DNA from: CAZMGG01 sp964565715
GTDB taxonomy: Bacteria; Planctomycetota; UBA1135; UBA2386
DNA: 9,482 nt
Direction of reading: 5' to 3'
NCBI GenBank assembly: GCA_964565715.1
Contig: CAZMGG010000181.1
Location: 1-9,482, forward strand
Position numbers and translations under genes: made by a program. Positions 1 to 6,973 of this stretch are shown in pieces. The notes beneath the pieces are model-generated. The model had not been told where the DNA came from and did no database searches. It saw nothing but the letters and a program-made list of their open reading frames with translations. Every line of letters starts with the position of its first letter. The first letter of the stretch is position 1.

Positions 1-559
1 CGAGGCCGATCTCGCGCTGGTTGACGATCGAGCGCTTGTCCTCGAACACGAACTCGATCGGGTCCTCGATCGTGATGATGTGCTTGTTGGCGTTGCGGTT
101 GACGTACTCGAGCATCGACGCCAGGGTCGTCGACTTGCCTGAACCGGCGATGCCGGTGGCCAGCACCAGGCCGCGCTTCAGCGAGGCCAGCCGCTTCAAC
201 GGGTCGACCGGCAGGTTGAGGTCCTTGAACGACGGGATGTCGGTGCGGATCGCGCGGAAGACGAAGCCGACCTCGCCGCACTGATGGAAGACGTTGCAGC
301 GGAACCGGCCGACGCCGGCCACGGTCAGCGCCGCGTCGGTGGCGCCGGTGCGCTTGAAGTCCTCGCGGCCGCGCTCGCTCAGCACCTCGCCGACGTAGGA
401 CTGCAGCAGCTCCCCCGGCAGCGGCGTGTCGCCGAGGAAGCGGATCACGCCGGCGACGCGGATCGCCGGACAGCCGTTGGTCTTGAGCACCAGGTCGGAG
501 GCGTTCTCCTTGACCATGATGCGGAGGAAGTCCTTCAGCTTGGGACTGAATGCGGTCAT
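1..559 (-). CDS. pilT: PilT/PilU-family type IV pilus retraction ATPase, N-terminal part (cut by window edge)
   Basis: Hexameric cytoplasmic ATPase that powers retraction (twitching) of type IV pili. I translated 186 residues from the ATG at 557-559; the gene runs off the left edge, so the end of the ATPase domain is missing. Residues about 1-115 form the N-terminal PAS-like domain, with the family phrases FLRIMVKENASDLVLK near the start and GVGRFRCNVFHQ later. Walker A is GIAGSGKST at residues 136-144 (Lys142), a variant of the usual GPTGSGKST. The Asp-box ITIEDPIEF and the phrase NQREIG follow. Walker A at about 136 fits PilT/PilU rather than the larger PilB, and the KRGLV and LKRLA wording is PilU-like, so PilT versus PilU is unresolved. 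The gene starts 83 nt after the obg stop. The closest Shine-Dalgarno-like GGAG lies about 10 nt before ATG. It may be cotranscribed with obg or have its own promoter; I saw no clear one. Confidence 0.93.
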   Translation of the reverse strand, partial: MTAFSPKLKDFLRIMVKENASDLVLKTNGCPAIRVAGVIRFLGDTPLPGELLQSYVGEVLSERGREDFKRTGATDAALTVAGVGRFRCNVFHQCGEVGFVFRAIRTDIPSFKDLNLPVDPLKRLASLKRGLVLATGIAGSGKSTTLASMLEYVNRNANKHIITIEDPIEFVFEDKRSIVNQREIGL

Positions 560-562
560 GTC

Positions 563-576
563 GGCGGGTCTCCGCC
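563..576 (-). promoter_or_regulatory. Small hairpin over the ribosome-binding region of the pilT-like gene
   Basis: On the minus strand GGCGG and CCGCC (572-576 with 563-567) form a 5-bp stem around a 4-nt loop, ending 3 nt before the start codon. The stem takes in the first two bases of the only near-start GGAG. It could dampen translation of the ATPase, but a 5-bp GC stem is common by chance in DNA this GC-rich. Confidence 0.25.
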
Positions 577-642
577 TCCCCTATCGACCAACCGGCCCGC
601 GCCCCCCGCGGCCGGCGCCGACCGGCCGCTGCCAGCGCCGGT

Positions 643-1644
<1,002 letters not shown>

Positions 1645-1660
1645 GGGTCATCCTCGCTGC

Positions 1661-1696
1661 CGCCGGCGCGGGCTGCGCACCGGCGTGGCGCCGGCG
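1661..1696 (-). other. GC-rich hairpin between rpmA and obg
   Basis: A perfect 9-bp inverted repeat (1661-1669 with 1688-1696) with an 18-nt loop begins directly after the rpmA stop codon. On the transcript it is followed by GCAGCGAGGATG, not a U-tract, so it is not a classic intrinsic terminator. It could protect the rpmA 3' end or reduce read-through into obg. It could also be chance in GC-rich sequence. Confidence 0.35.
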
Positions 1697-1954
1697 TCAG
1701 TTGCGGGCCGCGTCGACCGGCTCGACGTGCACCTTGCGGTTGTCCTGGAAGCGGACCACGCCGTCGACGAGGGCGAACAGGGTGTAGTCGTTGCCGCACT
1801 TCACGTTGCGGCCGGCGTGGAACACGGTGCCGACCTGCCGGACGATGATCGTGCCGGCGGTGACGGTCTGGCCGCCGTAGCGCTTGACGCCACGGAACTG
1901 CGGGTTGCTGTCGCGGCCGTTCTTGGTAGAGCCTTGACCCTTCTTGTGAGCCAT
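1697..1954 (-). CDS. rpmA: 50S ribosomal protein L27
   Basis: L27 sits at the peptidyl-transferase centre of the large subunit, where its flexible N-terminus reaches toward the tRNA acceptor ends. The 85-residue product has the usual length and wording: MAHKKGQGSTKNGRDSNPQ at the start, GVKRYGGQ, the IIVRQVGT block and the DYTLFALVDGVV block. The N-terminus begins directly with MAHKKG, so it lacks the cleaved pre-sequence found in Firmicutes. The ATG at 1952-1954 has GGAG 9 nt upstream. It follows rplU by 64 nt of unusually C-rich spacer and precedes obg by 52 nt, so cotranscription with both is likely. Confidence 0.98.
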   Translation of the reverse strand: MAHKKGQGSTKNGRDSNPQFRGVKRYGGQTVTAGTIIVRQVGTVFHAGRNVKCGNDYTLFALVDGVVRFQDNRKVHVEPVDAARN

Positions 1955-2018
1955 CTCGCTGCGCTCCGATGCGGGGGGTGTGCGGGGTTGGGTGCGGTGT
2001 GTTGCGGGCGGGTGCGGA
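1955..2018 (-). other. C-rich, G-poor rplU-rpmA spacer (rut-like composition)
   Basis: On the transcribed strand the first 48 nt after the rplU stop contain 31 C, 10 A, 6 G and 1 U by hand count, against a background where G and C are near equal. A C-rich, G-poor, poorly structured stretch is the composition Rho prefers. The last 16 nt hold the GGAG used for rpmA. The role is inferred from composition only. Confidence 0.35.
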
Positions 2019-2339
2019 TCAGCCGTCGATCGAGGTGATCTCCACCTCGGTGAAGCGGGCGCGGAAACCGGTCCGCTTGCGGCTGTTCTTGCGGCGACGG
2101 AAGCGGGCGACGATCAGCTTCTCGCCCTTCACCTCGCCCTGCAGCACCTTGGCGGTGACCTTGGCGCCGCTGACGTAGGGCGTGCCGATCCGGGCGGCCT
2201 TGCCCTCGCCGCCCAGCAGGCAGACCTTGTCGAACGTCAGGGTCGCGCCGGGTTCGGCATCCTGACGGTAGTGGATCTGGATGCGGTCGCCGGGCTGCAC
2301 CCGGTACTGCGAGCTGCGGTCGTCGACGACGGCGTACAT
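2019..2339 (-). CDS. rplU: 50S ribosomal protein L21
   Basis: L21 binds 23S rRNA and stabilises its folding with L20. The 106-residue product is near the family's usual length of about 103. It opens with MYAVVDDRSSQYRVQPGD, the family's N-terminal QYRV...GD pattern, and ends with the basic RRRKNSRKRTGFRARF block and FTEVEITSI, matching the conserved KRRKNYRR...GHRQ...T.V.I region; the usual GHRQ is GFRA here. The start is fixed by the conserved MYAVV opening, yet no Shine-Dalgarno is visible: the 35 nt before ATG are C-rich with no AGG core. It lies 87 nt downstream of rne, with a plausible promoter between, and leads the rplU-rpmA-obg cluster. The YRQDAEPG wording is like planctomycete L21 as I recall it. 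Confidence 0.97.
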   Translation of the reverse strand: MYAVVDDRSSQYRVQPGDRIQIHYRQDAEPGATLTFDKVCLLGGEGKAARIGTPYVSGAKVTAKVLQGEVKGEKLIVARFRRRKNSRKRTGFRARFTEVEITSIDG

Positions 2340-2375
2340 GGTTCGCGTTCGGTTGGGGGTAGGGAAGGGGCGAGG

Positions 2376-2403
2376 AAGATACCGGCCGCCGCGGACGATT
2401 CAA
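2376..2403 (-). promoter_or_regulatory. Candidate sigma70 promoter for rplU-rpmA-obg
   Basis: On the minus strand TTGAAT (2403-2398) and TATCTT (2381-2376) are separated by 16 bp and match the -35 and -10 consensus at 4 of 6 positions each. These are among the few AT-containing hexamers in the spacer. Transcription would begin near 2369, giving a leader of about 30 nt before rplU. The -35 lies in the loop of the overlapping inverted repeat at 2382-2421. Confidence 0.5.
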
Positions 2404-2421
2404 GGGTGGTCCGGCGGCCGG
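2382..2421 (-). terminator. Strong inverted repeat after rne, overlapping the rplU promoter
   Basis: Arms 2382-2390 plus 2393-2396 pair with 2413-2421 plus 2409-2412, giving 13 bp with a 2-nt bulge and a 12-nt loop. It begins 5 nt after the rne stop. On the transcript it is followed by GUAUCUUCCUC, only moderately U-rich, so it is a weak intrinsic terminator candidate, or a 3'-end stabiliser of the rne mRNA. The same bases hold the -35 and spacer of the candidate rplU promoter. Confidence 0.45.
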
Positions 2422-2426
2422 GAGCC

Positions 2427-4718
2427 TCAGGGCTTGACGCCCAGGCCCGCCGGGATGGCCACCCGGGCCTCCTGGCCGTCGCCGGTCAGGAACCGGTAAT
2501 GGACCACGTCGGTCGGGTAGCTGGCCTCGGCCCGGAACATCACGGTCTTGCCGGCCGTCTCCTCCAGGTCCAGCACCGAGCGGCGCTTGTGGTTGACGAG
2601 GTAGTCGTTGACCGCCGGCGCGGTGAACACCTGCAGCACCGAATAGCCCTTCAGGTTGAGCAGGGCCCGGATCTCCCGCAGGACCCCCAGCGCCTTGCTC
2701 TGCACGGTCCGGCTCCAGCCGGCCCCCTTGCAGTGCGGGCACTGCTGGAACACGGTCCGCTTGAGGCCCGGCCCCACCCGCTGCCGGGTGATCTCCAGCA
2801 TGCCGAACGGCGAGATCCGGCCGACCTTGATGCGGGCCTTGTCGCCCTGCAGCGCCTCGATCAGGCGCCGCTCGATGCCGCGCCGGTGCTTCTCCGCCAT
2901 CATGTCGATGAAGTCGATGATGATGAGGCCGCCGAGGTCGCGCAGCCGGAGCTGGCGGACGATCTCGGGGATCGCATCCAGGTTGGTGCGGTAGGCGGTT
3001 TCCTCCAGGTCGGCGCCGGGCTTGAAGCGGCCCGAGTTGACGTCGATCGCCACCAGCGCCTCGGTCTGGTCGATGACGATCGAGGCGCCGTTGGGCAGGT
3101 CGAAGCGCGGCTGGAACAGGGCCTCGACCTCCTTCTCGATGCCGAACGCGTGGAACAGCGGCGTCACCGACTCGTGCAGCTTGATCCGGTCCGCCATGTG
3201 CGGCATCAGCTTCTCGGCGAAGTCCTTGATGCGCAGGTAGACGTCGCGGTTGTCGACCACCACCTCGACGATGTCGGGCACGAACAGGTCGCGCATCGCC
3301 TTCAGCACCAGGTCCGACTCCTGGTAGAGCAGGGCCGGGGCCCGGGTCATCCGCAGGCGCTGGCTGACCAGCTCCCAGATCTTCTTCAGGTAGTCGCGGT
3401 CCCGCTCGAGGTCGGCCTTGGCCTTCTCGACGCCGGCGGTGCGGACGATGAAGCCGATGCCGCCCTGGCCGGTCTCGTCCAGTTCGCGCACCACCCGCTT
3501 CAGCCGCCGGCGCTCGCGGGCGTCGTCGATCTTGCGGCTGACGCCGCACTTCGGCAGGCTCGGCATCAGCACCAGGTAACGGCCCGGCAGCGACACGTAG
3601 CTGGTCAGGGTCGGCCCCTTGCTGCCGATGCCCTCCTTGGTGATCTGCACGACCACCTCCTGGCCCTTCTTCAGGAGCTGGTCGATGGTCGGCCGCGACC
3701 GGCGGCGATCCTCGCGGTTCGGCTGCCGTTCGCGGCGGCCCTGGCGCCGGGAACGGACCGCGGCCACCTCGGCGCCGTCGGCCGGCTCCGCGCCGGCCCC
3801 GATGTCGTCCTCGGCGTCGCGGTCGTCCCTGGCGTCGGCGCCGCCGGCGTCGTCCAGGTCGTCGTCCTCGTCGTCGTCGCCGGCGGCCAGCGGAGCCCGC
3901 GGCCGATCGTCGTGGGCGCCGGCGCGATCGCCGGGCTTCTCGCCGGCGTCATCGCCGGCCGGACCCTCGCCGACGCGACCATCGCCCGCGGCGGCCATGG
4001 CGTAGGGCCGCTCGTCGTCGTCGTCGTCGTCGTCCTTCGCGTCGTCCGTGTCGTCGTCGGTGTCGTCGTCGGTGTCGTCGTCGTCGCCGTCGGGCGGCAG
4101 GTCACCGAAGTCGTCCGGTTCGTCCGGTTCGTCCTGGCTGCGGGCGTCGTCCTGCTCGGCGGCCGCCGGCTCGTCCAGATCCCGCTCGTCGAAGCCATCG
4201 CCTTCGCCTTCGGGCGACACCGCGACACCTTCGCCGCCGGAGCGCTGACCGCCACGGCGGCGCCGGCGGCGGCCGCGACGGCCCCGGCCCTCGCCCTCGG
4301 CGTCGTCGGCGGCGTTGCCGGCATCCCCGGCCTGGCCGGCGGCGGGCTCGCCGCCGCCGCCACCGCCATTGCCGCCGTTGTCGTCGTCGTCGTCGTCGAG
4401 CGCGGCCAGCGCCGCCTCGGGGCTCTCGGCACCGGTCAGACGGGCCTTGCCCTCCACCCCGTCGGTGAGCGGGAAGTCCGGCGTGCCGTAGGCCGGCAGG
4501 ATGTCGGAGACGTGCAGGAAGCCGTTGACGCGGCCGCCGAAGCTCACGAAGGCCGCGCCGATGCTCGGCTCGATGTTGACGACCCTACCCTTGTAGATGT
4601 TGCCGAGGTAGGCCTCCCGGCTGGCCAGTTCGACGTGCAGCTCCTGCAGCACGCCGTTCTCCACCACGGCGATCCGGCTCTCTTCCGGGTCGGCCGCGTT
4701 GATCAGCATCCTCTTCAC
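2427..4718 (-). CDS. rne: RNase E/G family endoribonuclease with a large S1-domain insertion
   Basis: Single-strand endoribonuclease for rRNA/tRNA maturation and mRNA decay. The 763-residue product starts at GTG (4716-4718), giving VKRMLINA, which matches E. coli RNase E MKRMLINA; AAGGA lies 8 nt upstream. S1 domain: residues 1-83 (GNIYKGRV, AAFVSFGG, NGFLHVSDI) and about 342-390 (QEVVVQITKEGIGSKG), split by an insertion of about 256 residues with Asp tracts and an Arg-rich patch (GRRGRRRRRRGG). The catalytic Asp pair is D559 (AIDVNSG) and D602 (IDFIDMM), 43 apart as in E. coli D303/D346. The Zn-link is C660-P-H-C663. The chain ends about where the E. coli catalytic half does, so the C-terminal degradosome scaffold is absent; the insertion may substitute. 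The GFLHVSDI wording is RNase G-like. It lies between pilQ and rplU, behind a long leader. Confidence 0.96.
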   Translation of the reverse strand: MKRMLINAADPEESRIAVVENGVLQELHVELASREAYLGNIYKGRVVNIEPSIGAAFVSFGGRVNGFLHVSDILPAYGTPDFPLTDGVEGKARLTGAESPEAALAALDDDDDDNGGNGGGGGGEPAAGQAGDAGNAADDAEGEGRGRRGRRRRRRGGQRSGGEGVAVSPEGEGDGFDERDLDEPAAAEQDDARSQDEPDEPDDFGDLPPDGDDDDTDDDTDDDTDDAKDDDDDDDERPYAMAAAGDGRVGEGPAGDDAGEKPGDRAGAHDDRPRAPLAAGDDDEDDDLDDAGGADARDDRDAEDDIGAGAEPADGAEVAAVRSRRQGRRERQPNREDRRRSRPTIDQLLKKGQEVVVQITKEGIGSKGPTLTSYVSLPGRYLVLMPSLPKCGVSRKIDDARERRRLKRVVRELDETGQGGIGFIVRTAGVEKAKADLERDRDYLKKIWELVSQRLRMTRAPALLYQESDLVLKAMRDLFVPDIVEVVVDNRDVYLRIKDFAEKLMPHMADRIKLHESVTPLFHAFGIEKEVEALFQPRFDLPNGASIVIDQTEALVAIDVNSGRFKPGADLEETAYRTNLDAIPEIVRQLRLRDLGGLIIIDFIDMMAEKHRRGIERRLIEALQGDKARIKVGRISPFGMLEITRQRVGPGLKRTVFQQCPHCKGAGWSRTVQSKALGVLREIRALLNLKGYSVLQVFTAPAVNDYLVNHKRRSVLDLEETAGKTVMFRAEASYPTDVVHYRFLTGDGQEARVAIPAGLGVKP
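4011..4091 (+). repeat. GTC/GAC trinucleotide repeat encoding Asp tracts in RNase E
   Basis: An imperfect GTC microsatellite on the + strand, read as GAC in the gene. It encodes runs of Asp broken by regular Thr in a TDDD pattern repeated three times, next to a run of seven Asp. It lies inside the S1 insertion, where length changes in threes would keep the frame. Confidence 0.85.
4380..4397 (+). repeat. Second GTC/GAC tract in the RNase E insertion
   Basis: Six uninterrupted GTC units on the + strand encode six Asp residues near the start of the S1 insertion, next to a Gly/Asn-rich stretch (about 4347-4379). It is the same codon expansion as the tract at 4011-4091. Confidence 0.8.
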
Positions 4719-5067
4719 GGTTCGAATCCTTTCTGGGGGCGCCGTCCGCCTGGCGGACGACGGCCACGGGGGTCTCGGACGCGCACCTGGGCGCGCTCGG
4801 CGGCGCTGCCCGCGGCTGCCGCGACGGGACGACCAGGGCGGTCGGCACCGGGTTGGCGGCGGCGGCAGGGCCGGAGACGGGGGAAGGCGAAAACGAGCCC
4901 AGGCGCTCCCCGCAGGCGACGCACCGCCGGCCGGCCACGGCCTGGCGCCGATCGGCGCCGGCACCGGCCGGATGACGTAACTCACGCTGCAGAAAGGACA
5001 TGGGAATGACCTGTCGGCCTGCGGAGAGGGTCGTCACGCGACGACCCGTGGCATGCCCCGCGGCTTC
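4719..5067 (-). promoter_or_regulatory. Probable long structured 5' leader of rne
   Basis: About 349 nt separate the likely transcription start (near 5068, from the promoter at 5075-5103) from the rne GTG. No convincing gene was found here; open frames on both strands are arginine/proline-rich shadows. Three hairpins stand out. First, 5028-5035 pairs with 5040-5047 (8 bp, 4-nt loop). Second, 4931-4971 has a 16-bp perfect palindrome (4944-4959) enclosed by a 6-bp outer stem (4931-4936 with 4966-4971). Third, 4743-4749 pairs with 4753-4759 (7 bp, 3-nt loop), about 24 nt upstream of the AAGGA ribosome-binding site. In E. coli the rne leader is also about 360 nt long and its hairpins mediate autoregulation by RNase E. 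A similar role here is inference. Confidence 0.5.
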
Positions 5068-5074
5068 GGCGCGG

Positions 5075-5103
5075 ATGATACGGAGCGCCGCGGGGCGACA
5101 CAA
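5075..5103 (-). promoter_or_regulatory. Candidate sigma70 promoter for rne
   Basis: On the minus strand TATCAT (5080-5075) matches the -10 consensus at 5 of 6 positions and lies 17 bp downstream of TTGTGT (5103-5098), a weaker -35 matching 3 of 6. It is the best AT-containing pair in the pilQ-rne gap and follows the hairpin at the pilQ stop, so rne can be transcribed independently of the pilus genes. Confidence 0.5.
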
Positions 5104-5109
5104 CGGCGC

Positions 5110-5138
5110 GCCGCCCGCGGGCCCGCGCGCGCGGCGGC
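5110..5138 (-). terminator. GC-rich terminator-like hairpin at the end of pilQ
   Basis: GCCGCC at the pilQ stop codon (5138-5133) can pair with GGCGGC (5115-5110), enclosing the 10-bp palindrome GCGGGCCCGC. It begins on the last base of the TAG stop. The sequence after it, GCGCCGUUGUGUC, has few U residues, so it is not a textbook intrinsic terminator; it may aid Rho-dependent termination or protect the 3' end of the pil mRNA. Confidence 0.4.
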
Positions 5139-6973
5139 TACTTGCTGTCGCCGCCGCCGAAGATCATGTCGCGCTGCTCCAGCAGGCGCTGGCGGACCTC
5201 GAAGCGCTCCCGCAGGACGCGCTGCATGCTCTTCTCGGTGTCCTCCGCCGAACGCACGACGTTCGGCGTGATGAACACGATCAGGGTGCTGCGGCTGTCG
5301 TTGGTGATCTTGTTCTTGAACAGGTAGCCGATCACCGGGATGTCGCCCAGCAGGGGCAGCTTGATCTCGGTGTCGGTCTGGGTGCGGCTGACGAGGCCGC
5401 CGAGCACGGCGGTCTGGCCCGAGCGCAGCAGCACCTTGGTGACGATGGTGCTCGACGCGACGCGGGGCAGGGCCACCGAGCCGCTCTCGCCGCCGGTGCC
5501 GACCACGAACACGTCGAAACCGGCCGGCGCCAGGTTGCTGGAGCCGGTGCCGGTCAGCGCCGTGCGCTGCGGGATCACCTCGAGCATGACCTGGTCGGTG
5601 CCCGGCACGACGTGCGGCGTCGCCAGGAGCTGGAAGCCGACGTTCACCGGCGAGTCGTCACCCTCCTCCACCGCCAGCAGCAGGCCGCCGGCCTGGCCCT
5701 GCTCGACGCGGGCCTGGGCGTAGCGGACGGACTCGCCGACGAAGATCGTGGCGGTCTGGTTGTCCAGCGCCACCAGCTTCGGCGCCTGCAGGATCTCCGA
5801 GCGGGCGTCCTTCTTCAGCAGGCGCAGGGTCGCCGAGACCTGGGTGAAGTCGAGGGTGCCGAACACGACGTTGGGGATCGTGGTGCCGCCCGGGTTCTGG
5901 TCGGGATCGGCGAACGGGCCGATGCCGTCGTCGCGGGCGAAGACCTTGTCGTCCCAGCCGCCGGCGCCCAGGTCGAACGGGAACCGGTGCGGGATGGCGC
6001 CCAGCCCGATCGACGCGGTGTAGCCGTTGCCGCCCGGCGAGATGCCGAGGTCGAGGACGTCCTCGTTGGCGGTGGTGACGAACTTGACGTCGAGGAAGAC
6101 CTGCGCCGGCTCCACGTCCACCTGGTTGACGATGCGGCGGATCTCGTCCACCACCGGCTTGGTGTCCTTGACGACGACCACGTTGATCTCGTCGAAGTAC
6201 TCCAGCGTGCCGATCTCCGGGGTGACCACGCGGCGCAGGGCGTCGAGCAGCGTGAACTCGATCTGGCCGACCTGCAGCTGCTGCTGCGACATCTTGTTCT
6301 GCAGGTACTGGGACTGGATGAAGGGGACGTAGGTCGACTTCGGCCGGACGTAGCGGAGCTGGAACGTCTCCATCACCAGGTCCTGGGTGATGTTCGACGG
6401 CGGCACCACCCGCAGGATGCCGCGGGCCTCCTCCACCACCACGAAGTTCAGGGTCTTGACCGCGGCCTCCAGGGCGTCGCGCCATGGCACGTTCTTCAGC
6501 CGCAACGTGATGGTGCCCTTCACCTCCGGCGCCACCATGATGTTGGCGCCGGAGATCTTGGCGATCGTCTCGATCACCGTCTGGATGTCGGTGTTCGGAA
6601 AGGCGAAGGTGACGTGCGGCGGCTTCTCGACCTTGAGGATGCCGCCCTCGACCTCGGTGACGATGCAGTTGGCGGACTCCGCCACCAGGTTGAGCGCCTG
6701 CCGCCAATGGACGTCCTGGAGGTCGATGGTGACCGGCTCCTCGATGGACTGGTCCATGATGATGTTGACGTTGGCCTTGCGACGGATGCTGGCCACCACG
6801 TCGCGCAGGTCACGATCCTTGAGCCGCAGGGTCAGCCGGCTGGCCCGGTCGCCCTCCGCCTCGGTGCGGATCTCGTTGTCCTTGGTGGGCACCTGCTCCT
6901 GCGGCCGCAGCGACGGGGCCAGCAGGGCCGCCAGCAGCACGGTCGAAAGCGCGCGAGTCATCTTTGCCTGCAT
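5138..6973 (-). CDS. pilQ: Type IV pilus outer-membrane secretin PilQ
   Basis: Forms the gated outer-membrane ring through which the pilus passes. The product has 611 residues from the ATG at 6973, preceded by GAAGGA 7 nt upstream; a second ATG at 6961 (MTRALS) is also possible. Residues 1-25 read as a signal peptide (MTRALSTVLLAALLAPSL). Next come an STN/N0-like domain (LRLKDRDLRDVVASIRRKANVNI; DLQDVHWRQALN) and repeated N1-type modules (FPNTDIQTVIETIAKISG; VPWRDALEAAVKTLN). The secretin core follows (VFLDVKFV, the QAPKLVALDNQTATIFVGE block), ending with the signature near 515-560: AVLGGLVSRTQ, LPLLGDIPVIGYLF and STLIVFITPNVV. It lacks N-terminal AMIN domains and is shorter than proteobacterial PilQ (about 700). 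It is the last gene of the pilM-N-O/P-Q run, 150 nt after pilO; the ribosome-binding site can be paired in local hairpins. Confidence 0.95.
   Translation of the reverse strand: MQAKMTRALSTVLLAALLAPSLRPQEQVPTKDNEIRTEAEGDRASRLTLRLKDRDLRDVVASIRRKANVNIIMDQSIEEPVTIDLQDVHWRQALNLVAESANCIVTEVEGGILKVEKPPHVTFAFPNTDIQTVIETIAKISGANIMVAPEVKGTITLRLKNVPWRDALEAAVKTLNFVVVEEARGILRVVPPSNITQDLVMETFQLRYVRPKSTYVPFIQSQYLQNKMSQQQLQVGQIEFTLLDALRRVVTPEIGTLEYFDEINVVVVKDTKPVVDEIRRIVNQVDVEPAQVFLDVKFVTTANEDVLDLGISPGGNGYTASIGLGAIPHRFPFDLGAGGWDDKVFARDDGIGPFADPDQNPGGTTIPNVVFGTLDFTQVSATLRLLKKDARSEILQAPKLVALDNQTATIFVGESVRYAQARVEQGQAGGLLLAVEEGDDSPVNVGFQLLATPHVVPGTDQVMLEVIPQRTALTGTGSSNLAPAGFDVFVVGTGGESGSVALPRVASSTIVTKVLLRSGQTAVLGGLVSRTQTDTEIKLPLLGDIPVIGYLFKNKITNDSRSTLIVFITPNVVRSAEDTEKSMQRVLRERFEVRQRLLEQRDMIFGGGDSK

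Noticed and set aside
612..641. Terminator after obg (7-bp stem 612-618 with 635-641)
   Set aside because: The loop is 16 nt, no U-tract follows, and such GC stems are frequent here; there is too little to call a terminator.
4719..4730. tRNA T-arm-like GGTTCGAATCC
   Set aside because: Only 2 bp of stem flank the loop-like sequence and there is no acceptor stem, D-arm or anticodon arm nearby. It overlaps the rne ribosome-binding region.
4719..4985. N-terminal extension of RNase E by 89 residues (MSYVIRPVP start)
   Set aside because: The extension is Pro/Arg-rich with no family match; the GTG at 4718 gives the conserved KRMLINA N-terminus and has a good ribosome-binding site.
1980..5009. A 1009-residue open frame on the + strand
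   Set aside because: It lies antisense to rplU and rne, which have clear family motifs, and its Val/Asp/His/Gln-rich composition is what high-GC third positions give on the opposite strand.
4585..5103. Possible small protein in the rne leader with a CVACGERL zinc-ribbon-like pair (172-residue frame)
   Set aside because: Only one CxxC, no good ribosome-binding site, and it runs over the rne start in another frame; composition is that of GC-rich non-coding DNA.
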